From Methylocystis sp. KS32 (GTDB lineage: Bacteria > Pseudomonadota > Alphaproteobacteria > Rhizobiales > Beijerinckiaceae): 64,000 bases of DNA. The notes beneath the pieces were generated by a model. The model had not been told where the DNA came from and searched no databases. It saw only the letters and a program-made list of their open reading frames with translations. Numbering within the stretch: position 1 is the first letter of the stretch; each line of letters opens with the position of its first letter. The stretch spans positions 124,001-188,000 of the forward strand of contig PHSQ01000001.1 of NCBI GenBank assembly GCA_002862095.1. The letters run 5' to 3'. Below, piece after piece: positions 1 to 9,483 of the stretch. The position numbers and the translations under genes are program-made.

Positions 1-1
1 G

Positions 2-1357
2 ACCAAACTCATTCATGGCGGGCTGCGCTATCTCGAGCAATACGAGTTCAGGCTGGTCCGGGAGGCTTTGGCCGAACGCGAACTTCTCCTTCGCTCGGCG
101 CCTCACATCATCTGGCCGCTGAAATTCGTCCTGCCGCACGAGCGAGGGCTCAGGCCGGCATGGATGATGCGGATCGGCCTTCTTCTCTATGATTATCTGG
201 CGCCGAGAAAACAGCTTGAGCGCTCCCGGGCGGTCTCCCTGCGAAACAACGCGTTCGGCGCGCCCCTGCGGCCCTCCTTCACGCGGGGCTTCACCTACGC
301 CGATTGCTGGGTGGACGACGCGCGTCTGGTGATCGCCAACGCCGTCTCCGCCAAGGAGCATGGAGCCGAAATCCATGTTGGCGCGAGATTTGTTTCCGCG
401 ATACGAACCAGGGACAGGTGGATCGCGACGATCGAGCGCAAGGGCGATGCCGAGGATCTCGAAGCCCGGATCGTGGTCAACGCAGCGGGTCCCTATGTCT
501 CACGTGTTCTGGACGGCTCGCTTCACATTAAATCGCGCAAACATGCCCGACTCGTGAAGGGCTCCCATATCGTCACGCGAAAATTATACGAAGGCGATCA
601 CGCCTATCTGCTGCAAAATCCCGACAAGCGTGTCGTCTTCGCAATTCCTTACGAACAGGAATTCACCCTTATCGGCACCACCGACCTGTCTTTCGACGAC
701 CCTCCCGCCCCGGTTTCCATCAGCGGCGAGGAAATCGAATATCTGACCGGCGCGATAAACCGCTGTTTCAATCGCGTCATCTCCGAGAACGATATTGTCT
801 GGAGCTATTCGGGGCTGCGCCCGCTCTTCGACGATGGCGCGATCGAGGCCTCGGTGGTCACGCGCGATTACGCCTTCGATCTCGATATCGACGCGGCGCC
901 GGCGCTGTCGATTTTCGGCGGAAAAATCACAACGGCGCGTCGCCTTGCTGAACATGCGCTGGAACAATTGGCGCCATTTTTCCCACATCTTGGACCCGCC
1001 TGGACCCAGGCGAGGCCGCTGCCGGGCGGAGATATCACCGATTTTCCGGCATTTCTCTCCCAGCTTACGCGGGAAAAGCCGTTCCTGTCGCCCATCGCCG
1101 CGCGCCGATTGGCTCACGCCTATGGAACAAGAGTCTGGCGCCTCTTGGGCGCAGCTCATGACTTGACGGAGCTTGGCGAGGATTTCGGCGATGGCCTGAC
1201 AAGCGCGGAGTTGCGCTATCTTGTCAGGGAAGAATGGGCGCGCTCCGCCGATGACGTGCTATGGCGGCGCTCCAAGCTTGGGTTGCATCTGACGAAAGCC
1301 CAGCAGGCCGGAGTGGCGGCGGCGCTTTCGAAAATCCTTGAGGAAGCCAAGCTTTGA
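2..1357 (+). CDS. glpD: Glycerol-3-phosphate dehydrogenase, 5' end missing
   Basis: This is the C-terminal part of the FAD-dependent membrane-associated enzyme that oxidises sn-glycerol 3-phosphate to dihydroxyacetone phosphate and passes electrons to quinone. The reading frame is open from base 2, so the gene starts outside the window. The first visible residues (KLIHGGLRYLEQYEF) are the conserved GlpD substrate/FAD region that lies about 50 residues into the family. The motif FGGKITTARRLAEHAL sits near residue 305 of the visible part, and the C-terminal helical domain follows. About 450 codons are present, against roughly 500 in full-length homologues. It converges on rplA and shares a terminator hairpin with it. 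Confidence 0.93.
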   Translation, partial: TKLIHGGLRYLEQYEFRLVREALAERELLLRSAPHIIWPLKFVLPHERGLRPAWMMRIGLLLYDYLAPRKQLERSRAVSLRNNAFGAPLRPSFTRGFTYADCWVDDARLVIANAVSAKEHGAEIHVGARFVSAIRTRDRWIATIERKGDAEDLEARIVVNAAGPYVSRVLDGSLHIKSRKHARLVKGSHIVTRKLYEGDHAYLLQNPDKRVVFAIPYEQEFTLIGTTDLSFDDPPAPVSISGEEIEYLTGAINRCFNRVISENDIVWSYSGLRPLFDDGAIEASVVTRDYAFDLDIDAAPALSIFGGKITTARRLAEHALEQLAPFFPHLGPAWTQARPLPGGDITDFPAFLSQLTREKPFLSPIAARRLAHAYGTRVWRLLGAAHDLTELGEDFGDGLTSAELRYLVREEWARSADDVLWRRSKLGLHLTKAQQAGVAAALSKILEEAKL

Positions 1358-1371
1358 CCGCTCACAAATAA

Positions 1372-1399
1372 GAAAGCCGACGGAAGACCGCCGGCTTTC
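1372..1399. terminator. Bidirectional terminator hairpin between glpD and rplA
   Basis: The arms GAAAGCCG (1372-1379) and CGGCTTTC (1392-1399) are perfectly complementary, with an inner CGG/CCG pair around an AAGA loop. It lies 15 bases after the glpD stop and 23 bases after the rplA stop on the other strand. It could end both transcripts, although no long T-run follows on either side. Confidence 0.6.
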
Positions 1400-1421
1400 C
1401 CGAGATGCGAGGCGTCTGCGC

Positions 1422-2126
1422 TTACTGCTGTTGCGCGCCGACGGAGCCGACGTCGATTTTCACGCCGGGTCCCTGGGTCGAACTCAACGCGATGCGTTGG
1501 ATATAGGTGCCCTTGGAGCCAGCCGGCTTCGCCTTCGCCACCGCGTCGACAAAAGCCTTAATGTTCTCGACGAGCTTTCCTTCATCGAAGGAGGCTTTGC
1601 CAACCGTGCCCTGCACGATGCCCGCCTTCTCGACCCGGAACTCGACGGCGCCGCCCTTCGACGCCTTGACGGCGGCCGCGACGTCCATTGTGACTGTTCC
1701 CACCTTCGGGTTTGGCATCATGCCGCGCGGACCGAGAACCTTGCCCAGGCGACCGACGAGCGGCATCATGTCCGGTGTGGCGATGCAGCGGTCGAACTCG
1801 ATGACGCCACCCTGAACGGTGGTCACCAAATCCTCCGCGCCTACCACGTCGGCGCCGGCGGCCTTAGCCTCGTCCGCCTTGGGGCCGCGGGCGAAAACGG
1901 CGACGCGCAGGACGCGGCCGGTGCCATTCGGCAGGTTGACGACACCGCGCACCATCTGGTCGGCATGCTTGGGATCGACGCCCAGATTCATTGCGATTTC
2001 GACGGACTCGTCGAACTTGGCCTTGGCGCGCTCGCGCACCATCTTGATGGCCTCGCCGAGCGGATAGAGCTTCGTGCGCTCGACGCCCTCGCGCGCCTTG
2101 GCGATTCTTTTTCCGATATGCGCCAT
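1422..2126 (-). CDS. rplA: 50S ribosomal protein L1
   Basis: This 234-residue protein binds 23S rRNA at the L1 stalk near the E site. In many bacteria it also represses its own operon mRNA. The start ([19 protein letters not shown]) and the central motif [13 protein letters not shown] are diagnostic of L1. Length matches the family. It lies 4 bases downstream of the rplK stop, so the two are co-transcribed and probably translationally coupled. In the usual bacterial arrangement rplJ-rplL-rpoB follows. Here the operon ends in a hairpin facing glpD, so that cluster has been separated. Confidence 0.97.
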   Translation of the reverse strand: MAHIGKRIAKAREGVERTKLYPLGEAIKMVRERAKAKFDESVEIAMNLGVDPKHADQMVRGVVNLPNGTGRVLRVAVFARGPKADEAKAAGADVVGAEDLVTTVQGGVIEFDRCIATPDMMPLVGRLGKVLGPRGMMPNPKVGTVTMDVAAAVKASKGGAVEFRVEKAGIVQGTVGKASFDEGKLVENIKAFVDAVAKAKPAGSKGTYIQRIALSSTQGPGVKIDVGSVGAQQQ

Positions 2127-2130
2127 GATC

Positions 2131-2577
2131 TTACTCCGCCACCTGCAGACCCATCGCCCGAGCCGAACCGGCGATCATCGTCATCGCGGACTCGACAGTG
2201 GAGCAATTCAGATCAGGCATCTTCTTTTCGGCGATCTCGCGGATTTGGGCCTGGGTGATCGTCCCGACGAAGCCGCGTCCGGGTGTCTTCGAGCCGGAGG
2301 CCGGCTTCTTTCCAATCTTCAGCCCCACCGCTTTCTTCAGGAAGAAGCTGACCGGCGGCTGCTTCATCTCGAAGGTGAAGGAGCGGTCCTGATAGGCGGT
2401 GATGATGACGGGAATGGGGGTTCCCTTATCCATCTGCGCCGTCTTGGCGTTGAACGCCTTGCAGAACTCCATGATGTTCAAACCGCGCTGACCCAGCGCT
2501 GGACCAATCGGCGGAGACGGATTCGCCGCGCCAGCCGGCACCTGGAGCTTGATGTAGCCCGTTATTTTTTTCGCCAT
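2131..2577 (-). CDS. rplK: 50S ribosomal protein L11
   Basis: L11 (148 residues) forms the GTPase-associated centre with 23S rRNA. It is needed for factor binding and stringent-response sensing, and is the methylation target of PrmA, whose gene is also in this window. The start [16 protein letters not shown] is the family N-terminus. An upstream in-frame start would add 14 non-conserved residues and was not used. The conserved proline-rich segment [13 protein letters not shown] and the C-terminal [14 protein letters not shown] end are present. It follows nusG by about 160 bases and precedes rplA by 4. Confidence 0.97.
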   Translation of the reverse strand: MAKKITGYIKLQVPAGAANPSPPIGPALGQRGLNIMEFCKAFNAKTAQMDKGTPIPVIITAYQDRSFTFEMKQPPVSFFLKKAVGLKIGKKPASGSKTPGRGFVGTITQAQIREIAEKKMPDLNCSTVESAMTMIAGSARAMGLQVAE

Positions 2578-2740
2578 TTTCTTCTCCAACGTTGGACCTT
2601 GGCGACCGCGCGGTTGCACGCTGGTCGGTCAAAGCCGGCTGCAGTCGCGTGGTCACGGCGCTGGTTCCCTCATGGCGTTCAAGGGAGACGCCCGCCACAC
2701 TGCTCCTCGAGGCGGCGAGCCGCCTCGAATTCTTTGAATC

Positions 2741-3271
2741 CTAGACTTTTTCCACCTGGCCGAATTCGAGTTCGACCGGCGTCGCGCGACCAAAGATCGA
2801 CACAGCGACCTTGAGGCGCGAACGATCCTCGTCCACTTCCTCGACGACGCCGTTAAATGAGGCGAAAGGACCGTCGGCGACGCGAACGGTTTCTCCGACC
2901 TCGAAGGAGATGGTGGCCTTGGGCCGCTCGACGCCCTCGGCGACCTGGCCCTTGATGCGGAGCGCTTCGTCCTCGCTGATCGCCATCGGCTTGTTGTCGG
3001 CGCCGAGAAAGCCAGTGACCTTGGGCGTGTTCTTGATCAGTGAAAAAACCTGGTCCGTCAGGTCGCACTTCACGAGAACGTAGCCGGGAAAGAATTTTCT
3101 CTCCGTATTGACCTTGCGGCCGCGGCGCACTTCGACCACGTGCTCGGTCGGCACGAGAATCTCTTCGAAGCGGTCCAGGCAGTTTCGCTGCGCAGCCTGC
3201 TCCCGAATGGATTCCGCGACCTTCTTCTCGAAGTTCGAATAGGCGTGGACGATGTACCAGCGCATGGTCAT
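2741..3271 (-). CDS. nusG: Transcription termination/antitermination factor NusG
   Basis: NusG (176 residues) binds RNA polymerase and modulates pausing, Rho-dependent termination and coupling to ribosomes. The N-terminal NGN domain begins WYIVHAYSNFEKKV and contains the FFPGYVLVK segment near residue 63. The C-terminal KOW domain carries VRVADGPFASFNGVVEEV. A second ATG two codons in (3265) is an equally plausible start. It lies 30 bases downstream of secE, the standard secE-nusG pairing. Length and domain order are normal. Confidence 0.96.
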   Translation of the reverse strand: MTMRWYIVHAYSNFEKKVAESIREQAAQRNCLDRFEEILVPTEHVVEVRRGRKVNTERKFFPGYVLVKCDLTDQVFSLIKNTPKVTGFLGADNKPMAISEDEALRIKGQVAEGVERPKATISFEVGETVRVADGPFASFNGVVEEVDEDRSRLKVAVSIFGRATPVELEFGQVEKV

Positions 3272-3301
3272 GCCGCTAAATTGGCTCCTGAAAAACTAAA
3301 A

Positions 3302-3493
3302 TTACTGCCCGATCCGCAGCATCAATCCGACACCGAGACGCAGGGCCCAATCGACGACGACGAAGAACAGGCTCGCGGCCAGCACCATCAATATGACGAG
3401 TCCGCTGGTGACCAGGGTTTCGCGGCGCGTAGGCCAAGTGACCTTTTTCGCCTCGGAACGGACCTCCTGCAGGAATTGAATTGGATTGGCCAT
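3302..3493 (-). CDS. secE: Preprotein translocase subunit SecE
   Basis: This 63-residue inner-membrane protein is the short single-spanning SecE typical of most bacteria and clamps SecY in the Sec translocon. The amphipathic segment FLQEVRSEAKKVTWPTRRET (residues 7-26) is the SecE signature and is followed by one membrane helix. The gene heads the secE-nusG-rplK-rplA cluster. In many rhizobia a tRNA-Trp gene lies just upstream. None is visible here, and the next gene upstream is the divergently oriented NAD kinase. Confidence 0.95.
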   Translation of the reverse strand: MANPIQFLQEVRSEAKKVTWPTRRETLVTSGLVILMVLAASLFFVVVDWALRLGVGLMLRIGQ

Positions 3494-3777
3494 GAGGACT
3501 TACCTGACGCCCTGGAGTTTCATGAGCGCGACCCGTCGTCCTTGACGAGAGACGCTTTCCGCAAAACAATCGCGGCGCGGAGCCTATCGGCCGCGCGCCA
3601 CGGAAGCTGGCTTATAACGGCTTCTCTCGGCGCCGCCAAGAGGAATTTTGCGCCGCAGTCCCCCGCCGCGTTAAGCTCAAATGAGACGACGCTCTTTTCC
3701 GAGCAGCCCTCGCCCCGGTATATTCCGGGCTGGAAAGACGCCAGCCGATGTTCTGGCGCTAATTCGAAGGTCGAAAA

Positions 3778-4599
3778 ATGGGTTCCGGCGCGGTTACGGA
3801 CGGGGATATCGGCGCGAGCGGCGAGCAGCCGAGCTTGCCAAAGGCGCTGGCGTTCCTGTCTTCCGGGGCGCCGGAAGCCGACGAGGCTCGGGAGCGTCTC
3901 GTCGGAAAATACGGCGAGGTCGCGCCGGAGGAGGCGGATTGCATCGTCGCGCTCGGCGGCGACGGCCTCATGCTGCGCACTCTCCACCGCTTCCTCGGCG
4001 AGGGCAAACCGATCTACGGCATGAACCGTGGGTCGGTTGGCTTTCTGATGAACCAATACCGCGAAACCGGTTTGCGCAAACGGATCGCCGCGGCGAAGCG
4101 TTCGATCATTCATCCTTTGCTGATGCACGCGATCGACCGGCAGGGCGGAGAATTCCGCGCCCATGCGATCAACGACGTTTCTTTGCTGAGGCAAACCTCG
4201 CAAATCGCCAAGCTGAGGATCTCCGTAAACGATAAAGAGGCGATGGCCGAGTTGATCGCGGACGGCGTGCTGGTCGCGACGCCAGCAGGCTCTACCGCTT
4301 ATAACCTCTCCGCGCACGGGCCGATCCTACCGCTCAACGCGCCGCTGATGGCGCTCACGCCTATTTCCGCCTTCCGGCCCCGCCGATGGCACGGCGCGCT
4401 GCTACCGGACGACGCGAAAGTGAAATTTGAAGTGCTCGAGGCAGAAAAACGGCCAGTTTCGGTGGTCGCGGACCACGACGAATTTCGCGACGTCGCGAGC
4501 GTCGAGATAGCGATGGATCACGCGACCGAATTGTTGCTGTTGCATGACCCCGGGCACTCGCTGGAGGAGCGGATTTTACGCGAGCAGTTTGGTTATTGA
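3778..4599 (+). CDS. nadK: NAD kinase
   Basis: The protein phosphorylates NAD to NADP using ATP or polyphosphate in the cytoplasm. The GGDG motif at residues 60-63 is the diphosphate-binding signature of the NAD/diacylglycerol kinase superfamily. The downstream segment [20 protein letters not shown] is the conserved NAD kinase core. At 273 residues it is close to the usual 255-300. The first about 20 residues (Gly/Ser/Asp-rich) are not conserved, so a later start cannot be excluded. It is divergent from secE and convergent with the lipocalin-like gene. Confidence 0.94.
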   Translation: MGSGAVTDGDIGASGEQPSLPKALAFLSSGAPEADEARERLVGKYGEVAPEEADCIVALGGDGLMLRTLHRFLGEGKPIYGMNRGSVGFLMNQYRETGLRKRIAAAKRSIIHPLLMHAIDRQGGEFRAHAINDVSLLRQTSQIAKLRISVNDKEAMAELIADGVLVATPAGSTAYNLSAHGPILPLNAPLMALTPISAFRPRRWHGALLPDDAKVKFEVLEAEKRPVSVVADHDEFRDVASVEIAMDHATELLLLHDPGHSLEERILREQFGY

Positions 4600-4614
4600 G
4601 CCCCTGCCCCAGGC

Positions 4615-5667
4615 TCAATAACCCGTCATTTCGAGATATCCCTCCCCCTCATGCGAGCCGGCGAAGGCGATGGGGCCTTCCCAATAGGAAAATCTGGTTC
4701 CCATCCAGCTTGCGGGATTGACCGGCTTCGTGATGATGTCGAGGCCGTGACTTTTCACGGCGAGTCGCCATTCACTCGGAAGCGTGGCGGCCGAAAGTTT
4801 TGTCTCTTTCAGCGGTTCAATCGAAATATCGCCCGCCTGCAAGCGCTGCGGCGCGCCATCGGCGGAAATCCATGTTCCGCCGATGAAATCGCGGCCCGAT
4901 AAGCCGCGCAGGCGGAACAACATCAATTTCTCACCGGCGGGAAGGTGCAAGGAAAACCAGTCCCACCCCTTTTGATCGGAGGCCAAAGGCTGACTGCTCC
5001 ATTCGCGGTCCATCCAGGCGCGGCCGGAAACCGCGACCGCTTTTCCCCGCAAAACGATTTCGCCCTTAACGGTATAAAACGGCTCGCTGAAATAATAAGA
5101 CGCCTGCCCGCTTTCCGATTTGAGGCTGTAGCCCTTATCGCCTTGAAGAACCGGGCCTTTGTCGGAAGTCAATTCAAGCTTGTAAGAAAACTCGCGCCCC
5201 ACGGCGCCGAGGGAGAGGCGGGCGATCCCGTTTCCTCTCGCCTTCATCGACCAATTGTCGATGAAGGCCTCGAAGGGTTCGCCCGAAACACCCGCTTGTC
5301 CTATCCCTCCGCGGGCCAGAGTTTCGGCGAAGAGATGTTCGGTCGCGCTCGTCACCGCCGCGTGGCCCATGAAGACGACGCCGTTGTCCCAGCCGCCTCC
5401 CTCCGGCCCCGGTTTAAGCGCCTGACGAAAAAGCGTCCATTGCGCGCCATAGGAGGCGCCCGAACCATCGCGGAGATTGGCGGTCAGATACCACCATTCG
5501 GTACGAAAGCCGGGATGCGCGCCAAAGTCGCGCGGAAACGTAAACTCGACGCCTGGAACGACGGGCGCGAATCCCGGCGCTTCCTTCCCCAGTCCGCCAA
5601 AACTATCGGCGGCGACGGAAAACGGAACCAGGCAGACCAGTGCGGCCGCCAGCGCTCTAGCCTTCAT
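4615..5667 (-). CDS. Exported lipocalin-like protein of the CrtC/AttH fold
   Basis: The 350-residue protein starts MKARALAAALVCLVPFSVA, a clear Sec signal peptide. Motifs EWWYLTANL (about residue 55) and WMDREWSSQPL (about residue 215) identify the CrtC/AttH family (two lipocalin-like barrels, carotenoid 1,2-hydratase superfamily). In Agrobacterium the attEFGH genes encode such a protein with an ABC transporter, and the same pairing is seen here. The start overlaps the end of the permease gene by 11 bases, so it is the last gene of a three-gene operon (ATPase, permease, AttH-like). The ligand is unknown. Carotenoid hydration is unlikely because no carotenoid genes are near. Confidence 0.85.
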   Translation of the reverse strand: MKARALAAALVCLVPFSVAADSFGGLGKEAPGFAPVVPGVEFTFPRDFGAHPGFRTEWWYLTANLRDGSGASYGAQWTLFRQALKPGPEGGGWDNGVVFMGHAAVTSATEHLFAETLARGGIGQAGVSGEPFEAFIDNWSMKARGNGIARLSLGAVGREFSYKLELTSDKGPVLQGDKGYSLKSESGQASYYFSEPFYTVKGEIVLRGKAVAVSGRAWMDREWSSQPLASDQKGWDWFSLHLPAGEKLMLFRLRGLSGRDFIGGTWISADGAPQRLQAGDISIEPLKETKLSAATLPSEWRLAVKSHGLDIITKPVNPASWMGTRFSYWEGPIAFAGSHEGEGYLEMTGY

Positions 5668-8101
5668 TGGCGAATACTCGCAGTAACTCCGCCGGCGTCT
5701 TGCGCGCCAGTCTGATCGCGGGAACGAGCGCGGCCGCCAAGGCGACGAGCAGCGCGATAACGAAGGCCTGCGCCCATTGACCGGGGAAGACATGGAACGG
5801 CAGGCGCCAGCCAAAGGCTTCGACGTTCACGATCGCGACCAGACACCAGGACATGAACAGGCCGAGCGGTAGCGCCCATAAGGCGGTCGTCGCGGCGAAA
5901 ATCAACGTGCGAACCAGTTCGACCACGGCGAGGCGAGGGCTCGAGACCCCAAGCGCCCATACCGGCGCGAGTTGCATCAATCGCATTTCGTTCAGCGTCA
6001 GCAGGCTGAAAAAAAGAGCGATCGCGGCAACGATCAGCGTGAGAGTATTCAGCGCGCCAGTCACCGCGAAAGTGCGTTCGAAAATCGATAGGGACAGTTC
6101 CTTGACATAGGCCCGATTGGCGAGCCGCGCGAGCGAGGGGCCCATCTCCTCTTGCAGATCGCGGATGAGCGCCTCGGTTTTTCGTGGGGCGACCCGAATA
6201 CTGTAATTTGTGCGCGGCGCCAGCGGCCAGTGACGTTTGAAGGCGTCGGCGTCCACCCGCAATTGTCCGATCGGATTGCCATAGTCGGGATAAATCCCCA
6301 CCACGATCGCGCGCAAGGTTGCATCCTGAGCCGGGATTTCGATGGCGTCGCCGAGCCCGAGTTTCAGCCGCCGGGCCAATTGTTCGCTTATCAAGGCGGC
6401 GTCCCCGCGTGTCAGACGGTCCCAGGCCTCTTCACTTTGCGACAGCAGCGGGAAGTGCTCGCGATAGGTCGGGTGCGCGCGCAGGCCAAAAACTTCCGCC
6501 GGCCAATGGCCGATTTCCGTTTTCGTCCGCCATGTCGGCAGTATCGCCTCGACTTCGGCGCGGCGCCCCAGCCACTGCTCGATCCTTCGGGCGGCGAGGT
6601 CGTCCTTCGCCTCGAAATAAACTTCCGCGATCAGACGTTCGTTGAGCCATTGCGTGAAGGTGAGCCGGAATCCTTCCACCATGCCGCCAACGCCGATATT
6701 GGCCGCGAGCGCCAGAAGCAAGGACATGAGCGCGAGGGAAAGTCCGGGAAGCTGCTGACGACTGTCCGCCCAGAACCACTGGGTCAAGGGACGATTTGCA
6801 AAGCGTCCGCCCAGACGAAGCGCGCTGTCCATCGCGACCGGCAAAATGAGCGCGACGCCAAGCGAAGCGCCGCCAATCAGCGCGAAGCCGGCCGTGTATC
6901 CTCCCCCGAAGAACCAGAAGGCGAGCGCGGCGGCGAAGACCGTCGCGCCCAACAGACCCTGCCGGCGCAGATAATGGCGGTGCGCTTCACGCCACGCCTG
7001 AGGCTGCGTACGCAATATCGGCAGGCGGAACGCGCGGATCAGGCCGCTCCACGCCGAGCTGATGGCTCCCGCAAACGCCATCAGCATTCCAGAGAGGATC
7101 CAGCCCGGTTCCAGCGACAGCCGCGTCGACACTGCGGCGCCGTAAAGGCTGTCGAGACTTGCGGCGACATTGGGCAATAGGGCTTGCGCCATCCAATAGC
7201 CAAGCAATAAACCGCCTCCGCCCGCGAGAAGGGTCAGAGCGAAAAGCTCCATGCACATGGCGGCGACCAGTGTCCTTGCGGAAACGCCAACCGCGCGAAC
7301 CGTGCGGATGATCGTCAGGCGCTGCTCGAAGGCCAGTCCGAACGAGGCGTGGACGATGAAGAGGCCGACCAGAAAAGAGAGCAGCGCGAAGGCTGTCAGA
7401 TTGAGATGGAAACTGTCGGTGAGGCGCGCGAGATCGGAGTCTTGGTTGGGCTCGACCAACCGCAGGGTTTGCCCGACCACATCGCTCAGCGGCGCCTCTC
7501 CTTCGCTCTCAACGATCAGTCGAGAGAGCTGGTCATGGCGATCGAGAAGCTTTTGCGCGAGACCGACGTCCATGATGAGCGCGTCAGGCGGCGCTTGCGA
7601 TAGAACCTCCACCGGCGGGAACGCCTGGCCCAGGCTCGCGACGGCTCCTCTTAGACCAAAAGTGTCGAGCGTTTCCGGCGCGGCGAAGCCAGCGCCTGGC
7701 GACGTTATGAATTTCTCCAAGCCGATTTTTTCGCCCAAGCCCGACAGCCGCGCGCCGCGCGGCAGGGTGAGCGGTTCGATTCCGATGATTCGAAGGGTTT
7801 TGTCCTTCAGGCGGATCGTCCCTTCGAGCACGGGAGAAACCTTCCACCCGGCGCGGCGCAGCCTGACGTAATCGCTTTGCGGAAACAGTCCGCCCTGACG
7901 CGAAACCAGCGCTCGCGTGTCCGCGCCGTTCACGGCCGCCGCCGCATCCGCGTAACTCTTGCGCGCATTAGCGTTTAGCGCCTGCACGCCGCTCCAGAGC
8001 GCCGTCGCGATCGACAAGCCCGCAAGAAGCGCCGCCAGATTCAGGCGGTGGCGCCGCCAATGCGCCAGAAGCGCGAACAGTGTCCAAAACGCCTGTTTCA
8101 T
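5657..8101 (-). CDS. FtsX-like ABC transporter permease
   Basis: The 814-residue membrane protein has an N-terminal helix (about residues 20-40), a long periplasmic MacB-PCD-like domain, a central helical bundle, a second periplasmic domain and a C-terminal FtsX-type bundle. The last residues, VPAIRLARKTPAELLRVFANEG in outline, are the usual FtsX-family tail. This double layout (two FtsX halves in one chain) fits lipid or lipoprotein extrusion permeases. The start codon overlaps the stop of the ATPase gene as ATGA, which sets the start at MKQAFWTLFALL rather than 40 codons upstream. Substrate is unknown; the AttH-like partner suggests a hydrophobic molecule. Confidence 0.88.
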   Translation of the reverse strand: MKQAFWTLFALLAHWRRHRLNLAALLAGLSIATALWSGVQALNANARKSYADAAAAVNGADTRALVSRQGGLFPQSDYVRLRRAGWKVSPVLEGTIRLKDKTLRIIGIEPLTLPRGARLSGLGEKIGLEKFITSPGAGFAAPETLDTFGLRGAVASLGQAFPPVEVLSQAPPDALIMDVGLAQKLLDRHDQLSRLIVESEGEAPLSDVVGQTLRLVEPNQDSDLARLTDSFHLNLTAFALLSFLVGLFIVHASFGLAFEQRLTIIRTVRAVGVSARTLVAAMCMELFALTLLAGGGGLLLGYWMAQALLPNVAASLDSLYGAAVSTRLSLEPGWILSGMLMAFAGAISSAWSGLIRAFRLPILRTQPQAWREAHRHYLRRQGLLGATVFAAALAFWFFGGGYTAGFALIGGASLGVALILPVAMDSALRLGGRFANRPLTQWFWADSRQQLPGLSLALMSLLLALAANIGVGGMVEGFRLTFTQWLNERLIAEVYFEAKDDLAARRIEQWLGRRAEVEAILPTWRTKTEIGHWPAEVFGLRAHPTYREHFPLLSQSEEAWDRLTRGDAALISEQLARRLKLGLGDAIEIPAQDATLRAIVVGIYPDYGNPIGQLRVDADAFKRHWPLAPRTNYSIRVAPRKTEALIRDLQEEMGPSLARLANRAYVKELSLSIFERTFAVTGALNTLTLIVAAIALFFSLLTLNEMRLMQLAPVWALGVSSPRLAVVELVRTLIFAATTALWALPLGLFMSWCLVAIVNVEAFGWRLPFHVFPGQWAQAFVIALLVALAAALVPAIRLARKTPAELLRVFANEG

Positions 8102-8820
8102 CTCTCGCCTCGGCGCCCGGGCCAGACGCCGTCTTCCACGATGGTTCCCGACGAGAGGAGAGCTTGCCGCCCGAGCTTGGCGGCAAGGCGGGCGCTGTGC
8201 GTCACCATCATAAAAGAGCATCCGGTCTCGGCCACGAGTTCGAGCGCCAAATTCAGAACCGCGTCGCCCGTCGCTTCGTCGAGATTGCCGGTCGGCTCGT
8301 CGGCGAGGAGCAGACGGGGCCGGACCGCCAAGGCCCGTCCGATGGCCACTCTTTGCTGTTGTCCTCCAGAAAGCTGCTCGGGATAGCGCGAGAGAAGGCT
8401 CGAAAGGCCAAGCCGTTCGGTCAGTTCGTCAAGCCACGAAGCCTCTAATCGGTCTGAAATCCGGGCCTGAAAAGCCAGATTGTCCCTGACGTCGAGGCTC
8501 GGGATCAGATTGAATTGCTGGAAGACGACGCCAATCGCCCGCTGGCGCACTGTCGCTTGCTCGGTTTCCGGCAGAGCGGAGACCAGCGTCCCGTCCAACC
8601 AGATTTCCCCCGAATCCGGACGGTCGAGGCAGCCGACGAGGTGCAGCAGCGTGCTCTTGCCGCTTCCTGACTCACCCATCAAAGCGACGCTGGCGCCGGC
8701 CTCCAGCGTCAACTCGACTCCCTTCAGGATTTCCAGGGCGCCTTGGGGCGAGGGATAAGTCTTTCTGAGCCCCACGACCCGCAGGAAAGGTTGGGGCGAA
8801 GATAATGCGCTCGGCGTCAT
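8098..8820 (-). CDS. ABC transporter ATP-binding protein, LolD/MacB type
   Basis: The 240-residue ATPase carries Walker A GESGSGKST (residues 49-57), the Q-loop FQQFNLIPSL, signature LSGGQQQR (150-157), Walker B LLLADEP (170-176) and an H-loop histidine in MMVTHSARLA. This is the LolD/MacB-type class that pairs with FtsX-like permeases. The chosen start MTPSALSSPQ avoids a 32-codon non-conserved extension. It is the first gene of the operon and overlaps the permease start by 4 bases, implying translational coupling. Confidence 0.93.
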   Translation of the reverse strand: MTPSALSSPQPFLRVVGLRKTYPSPQGALEILKGVELTLEAGASVALMGESGSGKSTLLHLVGCLDRPDSGEIWLDGTLVSALPETEQATVRQRAIGVVFQQFNLIPSLDVRDNLAFQARISDRLEASWLDELTERLGLSSLLSRYPEQLSGGQQQRVAIGRALAVRPRLLLADEPTGNLDEATGDAVLNLALELVAETGCSFMMVTHSARLAAKLGRQALLSSGTIVEDGVWPGRRGER

Positions 8821-9052
8821 GTCGCGGACGGTCGCCCCGTTTTTGGCTCTGCGCCGATTTCTATCATGTGGGCTCGCGCCCTCGCAAAACACCGGCCTCG
8901 AAGGCGCGATCCCCATAAGGCCGCGTGGCGCGGATGGAGCGATCCAGCGCCTTCACGCGGAAAATTTGATTAAACAGCCGTGGAAGGCGCACACCGGTCA
9001 TTTACAGCCCAATGTTATCTTTTTAAAAGCGAAAGTGTTTTAGGGGGCGTCC

Positions 9053-9259
9053 ATGTTGCGTCGGAAGGATCGGTCGGCGGAACAAATTCTCGACGACGGC
9101 GCGGAAAAAGAACTGTCAGCCAAGATTGCGGCGCTGTGTGCGGCAACCGAGCCTTATCTCGCCCCATCGATAATTGCTCGTCCCGTGCTGCCGCTCGCGG
9201 ATTATCGCATCGCTAGCTTCAGGCGGCAGGTGGATTGGGCGAAGCTGCGGCGCCCCTGA
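9053..9259 (+). CDS. Small hypothetical protein
   Basis: A 68-codon frame begins at ATG 9053 behind a G-rich stretch (AGGGGGC) about 4 bases upstream that could serve as a weak ribosome binding site. The product is charged at the N-terminus (MLRRKDRSAEQILDDGAEKE) and has no membrane segment or motif recognised here. A region of about 230 bases between it and the divergent ABC operon holds no other gene. It may be a real lineage-specific small gene or chance; no family assignment is offered. Confidence 0.35.
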   Translation: MLRRKDRSAEQILDDGAEKELSAKIAALCAATEPYLAPSIIARPVLPLADYRIASFRRQVDWAKLRRP

Positions 9260-9312
9260 AGGGATGCCCGCCCAGCGTCAGCTTTTGCGCGCCCTCAAGC
9301 CTGTCGTCGTGG

Positions 9313-9483
9313 TTATCTGGACTTGGGGGACGCACGCGTGACCCAGAAATCTATTTCCTCATTAGCAGAAGCCGCGCAGCGCTGAATTTCGCGCCACGCC
9401 ATGACATTATGCACGCCATTGAACTCTGCGGCGTCGATCACGGCGCCGGCTATGCAGAGGGAAATGGCTATCAAAACTCGCAT
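9313..9483 (-). CDS. Small putative exported protein
   Basis: The frame from ATG 9483 encodes 56 residues beginning MRVLIAISLCIAGAVIDAAE. This has the basic N-region, hydrophobic core and small residues of a Sec signal peptide, with likely cleavage after about residue 18. The mature part of about 38 residues contains one Cys and no known motif. An earlier in-frame ATG at 9507 would put the signal peptide eight residues inside, so the later one is preferred. No strong ribosome binding site is visible. Function unknown. Confidence 0.4.
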   Translation of the reverse strand: MRVLIAISLCIAGAVIDAAEFNGVHNVMAWREIQRCAASANEEIDFWVTRASPKSR

